DNA of 64,000 nt from Phoebastria nigripes (taxonomy: Eukaryota; Chordata; Aves; Procellariiformes; Diomedeidae): assembly GCA_035582835.1 (NCBI GenBank), contig JAYKAV010002628.1:809298-873297 (forward strand). Direction: 5' to 3'. A program made the position numbers and the translations under genes. Shown here piece by piece: positions 46,261 to 58,200 of this stretch; the stretch's first letter is position 1; each line of letters starts with the position of its first letter. The notes under the pieces are model-generated. The model was not told the origin of the DNA and ran no database searches. It worked only from the letters and a program-made list of their open reading frames with translations.

Positions 46261-49200
46261 CTGCAGAGAAAGGAAAAGGGTGCTGTATCAAGCCAAAAAG
46301 GCAGCCCAGCCCCCCCCCAGCTGTGAGATGTTCTTTTTCTCTGGGACATAGGAGCATTTGCTGTCCTGTTCCCCACCTCCCCAGGAGCCTGCTTCCAAGC
46401 TGGAGGACTGCTCAGTGATGTACTTGCATGCACAATCTGAGATTGGGGTTCTGGAACATAGAAGACTGTGTTCAGAGGCACAACAGAGTCATGAAATGGG
46501 CTCCATGGTATCCCTGTGCTCTCTTGCTTGGCATTAGCTCTCTGCGTGTTTCCCTGACCTGTCACAGGTTGGTGGGGCAAGCAGAATGAGGTGTATGCAG
46601 GATGGACTTGGATAATGGCAACAGCCAGTGGAGATGGATGGACAGACAGCTGAGCTAGGGGAGGCAGGGCAAGGCCCTCCTGAGAGAATATAGCCTGGGG
46701 ACTTTGCACAGGTTTGCTCTGTCCCAGCCGCAGCATTTGCTGCTCTCACACTCACTGAACAACTGTCGACGGTGCCCTGTGGGAAACCGGCACACACCAT
46801 CCTGCTGCTGATCTGGACAGGGTAGAACTTTTTGCAGGCCTGGTCTCCAATCATGTTCACTGCTGCTTTTTGCAGATGCTTTGACATGAGACCTGAGGAG
46901 ACAAGTATCGCTGTTAGCTTGGTGCAGAGCACGTGAGAAACAGCAGCATGTGTAGGAGTGGGGTCTCTGCGGCCTTTCTTGCTTGCCAAAGGGAGATCTG
47001 CACTGGGAAAGTGAATCAGGCCTGGTTCCTCCCCAGCAGAGCAAGCACAGGAAGGTCTCTTTGGTGTGTAGTTTGTCAGGCAGCTCGGCTGACCAGATAG
47101 AAATGGTATCAGGGTGGTCCTTGTACTGCAGGAGCACAGCTAGAGCAGCTGCTACAGGGATGGGGAGCACAGTGGCTGGCATGTAGAAAGCTTGGGAAGG
47201 CTGCAAGAGGGCAGAAGTGTAACCAAATGGAGGAGTACAGTGCATGGCGGCTGGGGAGGAGATTGTGGTGACACCAGGCCTTGCACAGGTTGGTATCCCC
47301 TGCAGGGTCCGGCCTGACATGGGGAGTGCTTGGGGCAGTGGAGTGGGAATCATAGATGTTTGGGCTCGCAGGGTAGGTGGCACTTAGCTTGGCCATCATG
47401 GATGTGAGGGAGCCCTTTCAGCCAGTACCTCCTTCCTTTGTGGAGCCCCAGCCTGTGATGAAGCATCTGGCTCCTTCATGGAAGATGTGTGAATTGTCTG
47501 GGAGACATATAGGTTTGATGGTGTTGCTGAACTTGACGGGCATGTTCAGCTCTAGCAGTGCCACATCGTAGTCCAGACTGTAGACGTTGTAAAAAGGGTG
47601 CTTGTAGATACGGAATATTTTCTCCATTTTGCCATCGATGCCACTCAGGAAGGGTGTTCCTAGAAAGGCCACCCACATTTTGGGGTCACTGTAACTGCAG
47701 AAAGACAGCAAACCTGGCTGTTAGGAGCATGGCCTCACAAGGAGGGCCGTTCCTCCACTTGTGGGGCTGGGATGCGCTATGGCCACACCTTATGGGGCCA
47801 GGACCCCTGTCTCTATCACACTGTGGACACAGGCTTTGCTCCACTCATTCCTCTTCACGCTTACTTGTAGGGGCACATCTGTAATAGGGAGTGTGTGCTT
47901 CCAGTGGGGCAACAGCATCCCAGCCATGGTGCTGGACTGTGAGGAAGGGGAAGGGCAGGTGGGCTGACGGGAGTGAGGCCAAGAGCAAGCTGGCTTCACT
48001 AGTCCATCTCAGACTTACATATCAAAGCAGTGAGCTGCAGAGAGCAGCCACCGGTCAGCAATGAGGACAGCCCCGCATTTGTGCTCCTTCTGCCAAAGCG
48101 AGAGACTGACTTGCCAGGGCCATTCTCCTTGAGCCGCAGTGCTGCCACCCACGATCTTGCTGAAGGCCAGAGCAGTTGTTAAGCCACAGTCTGGGACAGA
48201 AGAAGAGGCACCATGTTTTTAAGTAACCATAAGTGAAAGGGATATCTGCCCTCCTTCCATAGCCCATGCCATGGGGCAGCCTTCTGGGGAGACATACGCA
48301 GGGCGGTAGGATATGATGAATTTCATTCACCCATCTGAGGCAAGGCTTGGCAGACATGGTATAGTTTGGGACCTTTTACTTGTTATCACAGATCACACCT
48401 TCCAGGGATGTGGTATGTGAGGAGGGGACGTTTGGATGGATGGCTGAGCTGTCACACAACAAGGAATGTGCAGTCCAAGGAGCAGACCTGGGGATGACAA
48501 GACATCTTCTGGGCTGCCACGTTGTGCAGAGCTGTCTTGCCAGCTTGTACTAGCAGACTGACTGTCCAGAAGGCCTGTGTGCTGGGAAATGGGTTCTAAT
48601 ATTTATAGCACAGGAGAAGAGGCCACATTCCCTGGCAGAAAATTTGGACCCTGCTCATCCAGCTTTATCTTGTTAAAGGCTTTGGCAGACCAAGTAGGAC
48701 CTGGACCACAAGGGGCTGGCCCAGGCCCCCAGTGTACAACGTGGGGCCCAAGACAGCCCATGTGAAGTTGGTGGGTTGCACTGGGGAGTCTGGGTAATGT
48801 AGAATAAGGCTGGGCAGCAGTCACAGGCTGCAAAGCAGTACTCACNGCAGTTGCGCTCATCAAAGCCGTTGCTGCAGTCAACAATGCCATCACATTCAGG
48901 ATTTTCTTTTCCAATACAGACCTTGCTGGAACACTTGAAGGTGAGGCTGGTACAAGGCACCACTGGAAGGCAATAACCCATGGCCTGCTCAGTACCCTCT
49001 GTGCTGGGGCTGGAGGTCTCCTACCAACATGTCAATAAATCTGTCGTCAATTTTACCTGGGGTTTGGGTGGGCTTGGCAGGCTCAGTGGTTTTCAGAGCT
49101 GTGGAGGTTTCTTTCATGGTTGTGGTCGTCTTCATCCCCAGGGTGGTTCTGTTGATTGGACTTGCAGCTGTTGTGCTGGGCTGGTGGGTGAGGATGGCTG

Positions 49201-52200
49201 CAGTAGAAGTTCTAGTGATGGCTGAACTGGAAGGGGTGACTGTGCCAGGACTGGGCAACTGTGAGATGGTATCCAGGATCCAGTCTTTGAGTTTGGTAAT
49301 TCTGGAGTACACACCGGGTTTCGTAGCCTGGGCACAACCAATTCCCCAACTCACGATGCCAGCCAGATAAAACACTCCTGGGGTCACCTCACAGGCCAAG
49401 GGTCCACCTGAATCTCCCTGAGAAGAAGCAAGGCAATGGCTGCTCAGCCCAATCTTCCCAAGACAGGTCTACATGGAGCTGCCCCTCAGCCACACTGCGA
49501 GGACTTAGCTAGCCCCAAACTCTTCTTTCTCCAGCCCCACGGGGCTGTCTGCTGCCACGCAGTGTGTGTGCAAGACATGAGTGTGCAGAGGCTGAAACTA
49601 GGGTCAATGGCTCAACCTGGTGGCACAGATACAAGTGGCATTTGTCATGAAAGTTAGCTCCTGACAGCACCTTTCCACAAGTGAAGGACAGCCACCACCA
49701 ACTACCACTGTCTCGCTGCCACAGGAGGAGACCTGCTTCATCCAGGACTCCAGTCTGGCCAGAGTGAGCAGTGGGATGTTGGTTTAAGTCATGCTCAACT
49801 TGATGGATCTTTTAAAGCTCTGAGGCAGTGGGCTGGGTTTTTTGAGCTAAGGTACGTGTGGATTACAGCCTGGCCATAGCAGCTCAGTAAATACTTCCCA
49901 AGGATGTGCTGAGGCTGTGAGTTAACCCAGCTTTCTGGAACAATCCACAGAGGAGTAAAGAAATCCCAGACTCTTACCTGGCATGAGTCTACCTTCCCCT
50001 CCAGGAAGCCAGCACAGATCATTTGGTCAGTGAGGGAGAAGTTGTAGAGGAAGTTGCAGGTCTTCTGGTCTATGATGCCCACAGAGGCTTTCTGCAGGAT
50101 CTCAGGCTTGGTGACTGCATGAAAACCATGCAATTAGTGAGTGCAGCAGAGGGAAGTGGGAGCTAATGGCTTTTAGACTGACCCAACACACATTTCAGGA
50201 AAACAGGCTCTAATCCCACACAGGAGTTGAGTCCTGTATGAGCTACTCTCTCAGCAGCCCTGAAGCTCCTGGTTCGCCCCAGGGTGCGGTTTCGTACCTG
50301 TGCAAAGGATACTGCACACAGGCAGCAACTTTCTGTTGTCTTGACAGCTTGTGGGCTCCTGGTCAACTGTTAGAGGGACAGTAGGGCTTCTTTGGTAGCA
50401 CACGTGCTACCTTCAGGCCTTCTCCCTACAATGGGATCTTTGCTTTTTCTGATTGCTTGGAACATCTTTGTGACTGAGTGTGGTTGCTGAGGCCGACATA
50501 CTGTCCTGCCAGAGCTACAGCAGGCCACCTGAGGCAGTGCCCCACTCTTGCTTAACATGGGAGAACTACTGAGGGGAGCCCAGCAGGTTTCTCCTGGTTC
50601 CTCCCAAGCTGCTCTCTCCATTTTCTTGTTTGCTGGTGGCTCCTAAATAACTGCAGTTTAAGGTAGTGCTGTATATGCCCTTCTTCTGGTGTTTCTGTCA
50701 GTTCCTGACTGTCCCTGTTAGCTGTCCCCTGTCCTGTATGCTCCCAGGACTGTCTGGGTTGCAGTGGCACAGGCTTTGCTGCTGAGTCTGTCACTGCTCC
50801 AGAGCAAATCAACTGGTAATGCATCACTGCTTACCATTCCCTTCTTGGAGGTTGCCCCACCCAGAAATTATGCATTTCTTGCCAACAGGAAACTTCTGCA
50901 CAGCAAGTGGGAGACAGACAGGCTGGATGTATTTGTTGAAGACAGGAGGTCTTGCCAGCTCAAGTACAGCCACATCAAAGTCCAGAATAATAGGGTTGAA
51001 GAGGGGATGCTGGATCACTCTTGTTACATTGACTTTCACTGCGTTCCCATCTGTTCCATTTAGTGATGTTGTTCCCATGTAGGCTTCGATCTCTTCTGGA
51101 TTTGTCCTGCAAATACATAATCATGCATGCTCACAAATACAAATACATGCATGCTCACACACATATGCCTGGCATGAATTCTGACGTTTAAATTGCAGAC
51201 AACTTTAAATGATCAGTGTTTCAAACCTTACTTTACCAAAGCAGAGCCCAGCACACAGAAGAGCAGCCGTGCTAAGTCAGGCCCAAAGAACTTTTCCAGC
51301 AGTGGCATGTGTTGGATGTCTCCTGAAGAGCAGGTAAAAAATCCTCTCCTCACCTCCAGGAATTTGTGATTTCAGGAGTGTTCTGGCACACAGATGGTGT
51401 CTCTATATTCAGTAGGTCTTGATGGATTTTTGGGTTTTATTTGGATTTTTCTAGAGTTGTGTTTTATTCCTTTTTTTTTTTTAACCCCATGTGAATTTTA
51501 AACATTCAGTTTAATGACGTTTATGAAGAACTGCTTCCTTTTGCTTGTTTTCCACCTGCTTTTCGTGGTTATTTGATACCTTAGAAAAACAGTAAGAAGG
51601 TATTCCCTAAACACTTTGTCTGTACCTTTCGTAATCGTATAGTCCCTATCACCCACTCCCTTCCCACGCAGTTCTCTCTTTTCCCAAGTCTAGTCTGATC
51701 TATTTTGTCGTGCTTGTTATGGATGCTGTTCCACACCCAGCTCATCCTTGTGTCTTGGGTTAACCTTTTTACAGTATGTTATTCTAGCACTGCATGCAAT
51801 GTTTGAGAAGTAGGTATGCTGTGGATTACCAGTAACATACTGGTAATCTCAGTTGTTTTTCTAATAATTACTAGCATTCATTTGGTCTTTAATTGCCACT
51901 GCCCACAGAACTGCTGTTCTCATGGCAATATCCACAGTCTTTCTGACCTTTTTCTGAATGGTAAAAGCTGATGGAGACCCATCATCATCTGCAGGCAGAT
52001 AGCACTGCTTTTTTGCTATGTGCCTCACTTCACACTTGCCTACCTTGCATTTCACTTGCTGCTTTATTGCCCAGCTATTTAATGCATAAGGTTCTCTTGA
52101 AACTCTTCACAGTTAGTCCCCCACCTTTTCTGCCTTCAGGAATTTTTATTCTTGACAAACATTATCCTCTTGCTACTCATTTCTTTATCTAGGTTATTTA

Positions 52201-55200
52201 TAAATCTGGGCTTGGGCTCTTGCTGTTTAACAGAATTATGCAGGATTGAACTGACCACAACTGACCACGTGCCTCTATTTCCTATATTACAGTCAACTTT
52301 TAAAGTTAAATTTCTTGAAGAAACTCTCTTGTGGCACCTGTCCTTTTCCACCCCTGTTAGGTGTGTTGTCCTTGCTCCCTAGCCAGGCTACTTTAACCCT
52401 TCCCTGCCTCATCCCAGCCTCCCCACAGAACCCCTTTTACTATGAATCTCTAGCTATAACAAAAATAAATGTCCAGTGTGGGTTCTTGTTTTTCCCCAGT
52501 GACTCCAGTGCCACAGCTGTGGGTTTGGCTACACAGCCACGTAGAGCTGCACAGCTCTGTGCCGGTGGGCAGGCAAGCTGGAACAGCAGTGCTAGCAGGG
52601 ATGGACTCTTACTCATTGAAGCAGTGAGCTGCTGACAGCAGCCAGCGGTCCCCAATTATGGTGGCTCCACAGAAATGCCTTGAGTCTTCTTTCAGGCTGA
52701 CTTGCCAGGGGATCTCTCCTCTGGAAGCATCTGTTCCTCCCACGATCTTGCTGGGTTTAGAGAACCCAGGTCGTCCTCCACACTCTGAACAAAAGCCAAA
52801 GCATGACTTGTGAGTACTCCTAGCAGAAAACAAGCGAGGAGAGACTTTTGCTGTCTCTAACTAGTAAGTCTGAGCAGGGACAGGTCAGGGCCAAAGTGTG
52901 AGGCATCTGCCCAAGCCCTGCCTGCTGATCATGGCGGTCCCTGATGGTGATCGTGCACAGCCATACATGGGCTTTCACCCTAACTGCTGTTCTGCATCTT
53001 GCTCTTGGCAAGTCCTTAATCCTATGCCTTTCTTGAAGGCAGAGTAACCAGCAGCTCTGTGCGTCTTAGCCTTGCCATTCCAGATAAAAAGTTAATACTA
53101 AATTTAGGAAAATACCCTACATCTGTATCTCCCTGCAGAGCTGCTGGGAGGGCTCCTTGGAACTGACAGGTCATCCAATGAACACCTGCCCTCCTTCCCT
53201 TCAGGGAGAAGATGCATGGCTGCTGTGAAGTTGCAGCCATCAACTTTGAACTGCTGGGAGATCCTTAGGTGGCAAACAAAAGTGAGTGAGTGGTCAACAG
53301 GTTAAACAGTGTCAGATGCTGCTGTGTCTTAGTACCCTGTCCTGGGCCTGCTGGAGCAAACGAATTACACAGACAGCAGACAAAGTTACACATTCAGTTG
53401 CATAAGCAAAGGAGCCCATGAAACTCATCTGGGCAGGTACTGAGTGACTTTGTCAGGCTGCTCTGGGCTGAGCTGGGGCAGCCAGATAGTGTCACTCGTG
53501 CCTCGGCCCTTAGCACTTAGGCAAGGGTTGTGTGGGTCACCCTACTGAAGGTCATTTTAGCTCAGCGGAAGAACGAACCTGACATTTGGACCTGTACCAG
53601 CCACTCTTCCTGCCAAGGTGCACCCACCCTGTGAGTGCTCATACCTTGTGGGCTCGATGCAGTCACTGGCTTGCTGGCAGCTGGGGCTGGTGAAGTGGTG
53701 GGGATTGCACTGGTGGTGGTGGTGGTGTTGAGCTCTTCAGAGCTGACCATGTTACTATTAGTACTGGCGTGTATTGGAGGGGCAGTATGGGCTATGGAGG
53801 TGGAGAAGGCAGAAATAGCATCCAAGATCCAGTCCCTGAGTTTGGTAACACGTGTGTAAACCCCGGGCTGCCTGGCTTCAGCACATCCAATTCCCCAACT
53901 CACGATTCCCGCCAGGAAAAACTTGCCAGATGGTTCTTCACAAACCAGGGGCCCACCAGAGTCACCCTGCAAGAGAAGCCAGATGGTGAGCTCGCCCTGG
54001 GGATGCTCTGAGCTCGCCCTGGCCACCCTCAGCATACCTCTGCCGGACTGTGTCTCTCTGTCCCTGTGTATCCCAGCTCACCTCTGCTTATTTGCTCCAG
54101 CCTGATGATGAGTGAAGCATCTCCTGTGCTAGCCTTTTGGTGCTCCTCTGTGTGGGCACACTGTCCTGCTATTAAGCAGTAGCCTTGTGCCCTTGATATG
54201 CCCAAAGAGCACAAGGACATCCTCCATAAAATCTAGGGTAACCATTTCTACTGGTTTAATCATTTGTTGCTGCTCTTAAAGGTTAAGCCCAGCAGCCCCT
54301 AAACAGCCAGATGATGGGTGTTCATTGCGTGATACCCAGCCCAGGGAGACCCTGCTAATCTTTGCATGATGTTTTCTTGATTTGGCCTATGGTTCCCTGG
54401 TCAGTTCTTTGGTACTGTGGGGCCATATGAGTGTCACTGATGTAGGACATGTGGTGTCTATGAAGCTGGCAGTGCCTTCTGGGGGTTGGATTGCTCTAGG
54501 TGAATAATGAATAACTGGATGGGTCGTGTTCATCATCCAACCTCAAATCTTCCATTCTTGGCCCCTTCTCCGGTGTTTGTGCTGCATTTGGTACAGAAAT
54601 ATGAAGTGCTGCCACCACAGAAGTGCAGTTTTGCTCAGCTGGTGGCTGTGGGTATGAAGGGCCCTGCCAAACCACAGGGACACCCATGGAAATCACAGTC
54701 CTCTCGCAACACAGTCCTCCTCTCCCCACACATTGTGAAAGGCAGGATTTTCTCCAGCTGACCACTTGCAATTCCAGGCTGGATAAAGACTAACTAGGGA
54801 AAACACCAAGTTGTTCACCAAAAACTGTTGTGTATGTTTTAGTTTCCACTGCTGCCCTTTGCCATCTGGACTTTGATCTGAGGACCTGCCAGGTACATTG
54901 GTAGTGCCAGCCCTGATTACAGCTCAGGAAGTAGAGAAAAGTAGTTAAATAGCCAAAAGAGCCCCTTAAACAGCAGTGCCCTGCTCTAAGCACTAGAGAA
55001 CATATCCTCATTTTTGTCTTCTGCAGTCCCTGATATGTGCTTGGGTCCAAGGCATGGCCTCAAACCTTGGGGGAACTGTGACCATGGTGTCAGATCCTGC
55101 TGCTTGAAGTGCTGCTTGGTGCATACTGGAATGTGGGGAGGTGTGCTGGCTTCCCAGGGCAAAGCTTACCTGGCAGGAGTCGATCTTCCCCTCCAGGTAG

Positions 55201-58200
55201 CCAGCACACAGCATCCTGTCTGTGAGGACATGGCTGTAGAGGCTGGAGCACAGCGTCTGGTCCAGCAGCTCCACTGTTGCTTTCTGCAGGAACTCGGGTT
55301 TCACCACTAAACGAGAAAGATGCGACCGTTAGCTCACTGCAGGGAGCCTTGCACGGGACCAGCTCCCCATGTTACAGCCTGCCCCGGCTGGCCAGAGCAC
55401 GGCCCGAGTTCCCTTCCCTAGTGCCTCCTGCACCGCTCACACCCCACCATGCCTCCTCTGCCACCTGCCACGCTTTGCTTACAGAAATCCTCCTTGAGGT
55501 AGCCCCAGCCGGAGATAAGGCACTTCTTGCTGGTGGGGAAGTGATGCCCAGCATCTGGCAGGCACACAGGCTGGATGTACTTAGTGAAGGTCACAGGTCT
55601 CTTCAGCTCCAGCACGGCCACATCATAGTCAGCCGTGTCGGCATTGTAGGAGGGGTGCACGATGATCCGTGTGATGCCCATTTTCACTGCGCCGCTGTCT
55701 GAGCCTCTGAGGGAAGTGGTCCCTGTGTAAGCTGCCCACATGGCTGGGTCCTGAAACCTGGAAGAGAGACAGCCAGGACCATGCGAGCCTGCAGCCACAG
55801 CATCACCCTGCAAACCAGAGCTGCTTGGTGCAGGTGGTGCTGCCTCCTGCCCATCCTGCCATCCGCTCTGGGACAGGAGCTCCCAGTGGCTTAATCTGGT
55901 AGGGGAAGGAAACCAGGTGTGATGGGGCAATGTGGTAGAGCGGGAGGTTGGGCCGGAAGATACAGCAGCTTTTGGAAATGGGGGCAGGCGGGGCAAGCTA
56001 GCATGGCTAGAGCTTACTCAGTAAAGCAGTGAGCGGCAGACACCAGCCACCTCTCTGTGAGGATTGCAGCACCGCAGAAGTGCTCATTGTTCTCTCGCAG
56101 GCTGACTTGCCATGGGAACTCCCCTCTAGATGCCTCTGAGCCTCCGACTATCCTGGTGGCAGTCTGCATGGCAGGGCGGCTCCCGCAGTCTGAAAGGGAG
56201 GAGAGCGCCTATGCATCAGGATCCTGCCAGCTGCGCTCCAGCAAAGTGCTCTCGGGGCAAGTGGGAAAAGCTGCTTCAGCTTTGTGCATGCTCCCAGCAC
56301 ATGCTCAAGCAGCAGGACATTGCCAGGGATGTCACAGGGCAGACTTTAACCTGCAGGCTTGGAAAAGAGCACTGCAAAGCACTGGCCCATCACAGCATCC
56401 TCCCTGAAACTCTTCTAAAGCAAGAAATTCTGGAGAGAAGTATCTTGGCTGGTTTTACAAGCTCAGCCACTGCCTTGTGATCTGCTCCCAGCAGCTCGTG
56501 GGCATGTGGCACCTGCCCAGCACAGCAGCCCACCAGGAAGGTGGGCCTTGTCATGGCCTTTTGCAGTTGGTGGTGNGACCAAGGTGTTTCTAGGGTACAA
56601 TTCCCCTCATGCTGATGCAGACATCTACTATTGGCCTGACAAGTTGTGCCTTGTCCTTGGCCCTCTTCAGTGCCCAGAAGCCCAGTGGTGTTACAACTGT
56701 CAAGGTCTGCAGCAGTGGGTTGTGGCCCGTCCCCCATGTCCAGGAGACCTGTTGTGAGAGACTCACCACAGCCCCTTTTATCAGAGGTATTGGCACAGTC
56801 TTTTTGGCCATCACATTCAGGGTTTTTTTTTCACACGCACTGGGTGTTGAGGCAAGTGAACGTGTCTCCAGGGCAGCTCCCTGGGGACAGCAAGGCTTGA
56901 GTCACTCGTGTCTTCTGCAACCCTCCCAGCAACCGTCCCCCGGCTTCCCTAGGGGCAACCACCGCAGTGTCCTTGTCACTCTGCTCCCTGGCAGTGCCAG
57001 TGTCCCTGCGGGATGGAGCCGGGAACGGAGCTGCAGCTCTTGTTGAGCTCACGGGGGAAAGGGATGCAGGGCCCTGGACCACCAGGTTATGAACAAGACA
57101 GGGCACAAACGCCTCTTGTATCTGCAGCCAGGCCACTGGTGAGGAGGAGGCTACAGATCAGGCTGCAGAGTGCAGCCAAGGGAGCTGGGGCAGATGGCTC
57201 TTCCTGCTGCCTTGCTCTTACCTGATTTCAGTCCAGGTCTGTGGGGTGAAACCTCACTGGGACCTGTGACAAAGTGGAAGGAATGGGGATCAGTGAGGAT
57301 GTCCCAGTTGGGGGCACAGGAGCTGCATGCTCCCGTGGACTGTGCTGCTCCTGGGCCAGGGCTGGCAGAGGCTTTGCTTCATCTTTTCCTCCTGCCTGGC
57401 AATCGCTTTCCCTGCCCCACGGCCAGTGGTGAGCTCCTGGCCCAATTCCCTTCCTGGGGCCCTTCCTCAGTTTGCTCCACCACAGGCACAGTGCAGAGNG
57501 GAGGAGCAGCCTTCTACAGCCCTGCAGGCTGTTGGGGTGATCCCAGGTGCAGGGAGAAATTCCCAAGAGCTGTGGCAGTGAGCTGCCTCCTAGGAGCAGG
57601 CTCCAAGGCTGAAGCGTGCAGGGCTGTTGCCTAAAGCCAAGGGGGTGTCTGCGCACCCTCCATTTGGGCCGCACAAGGCTCCCAAAGATCCAGGGACCCT
57701 GCCCATCGTTGCAGGGAGTGTGGAGGGAGCTGCAGAGGAACCCACACCTTCATGTTTTCCAAGCACGTGTTTTTTTAAATCCGCTGGACCTGGAGTCCTA
57801 TGGTCACGTGCAACTCCACAGTCACTGAAGGAAAGGAGAATTTGTAGTCAGGTGGTTTCAGAGAATAATTCAAATATGAGAAATATCTACCTAAGCAGGA
57901 ATTATTGCTACAACTCTGAGGACTGCCTAAGGGCTGCTGTGTACCTGTAGGTACACACAACCCAGCAATTAACCTCCTGAGGCTTGATCTGCTGTCCCTC
58001 AGTCTGGTTCCAGGTGCTGCAAGAAAAGCCAAAGCAGCTGCAGTTTATGCTTTAGGCTCTGTTGTTGCTGCAGGCGCCCAAAGCTGCTCTTGCAGCATTA
58101 GCATTGGAGGGGGACCTGGGGACTCCCCATGAATGTCTGTTCAGCAACCGTCAAGAGCTAGGCATGTTTCTGCTGCTGTTTTGTGAAGCTGGTAGCACCT

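Noticed and set aside
52785..53644. A third LDLRa exon before protease 2
   Set aside because: Read on the minus strand, no cysteine pattern or NPECDG-like text was found.
56821..56842. Selenocysteine or programmed frameshift at the TMPRSS9 TGA
   Set aside because: The frame is unchanged after the stop, LDLRa modules have no selenocysteine precedent, and TGA followed by A is not a leaky context.
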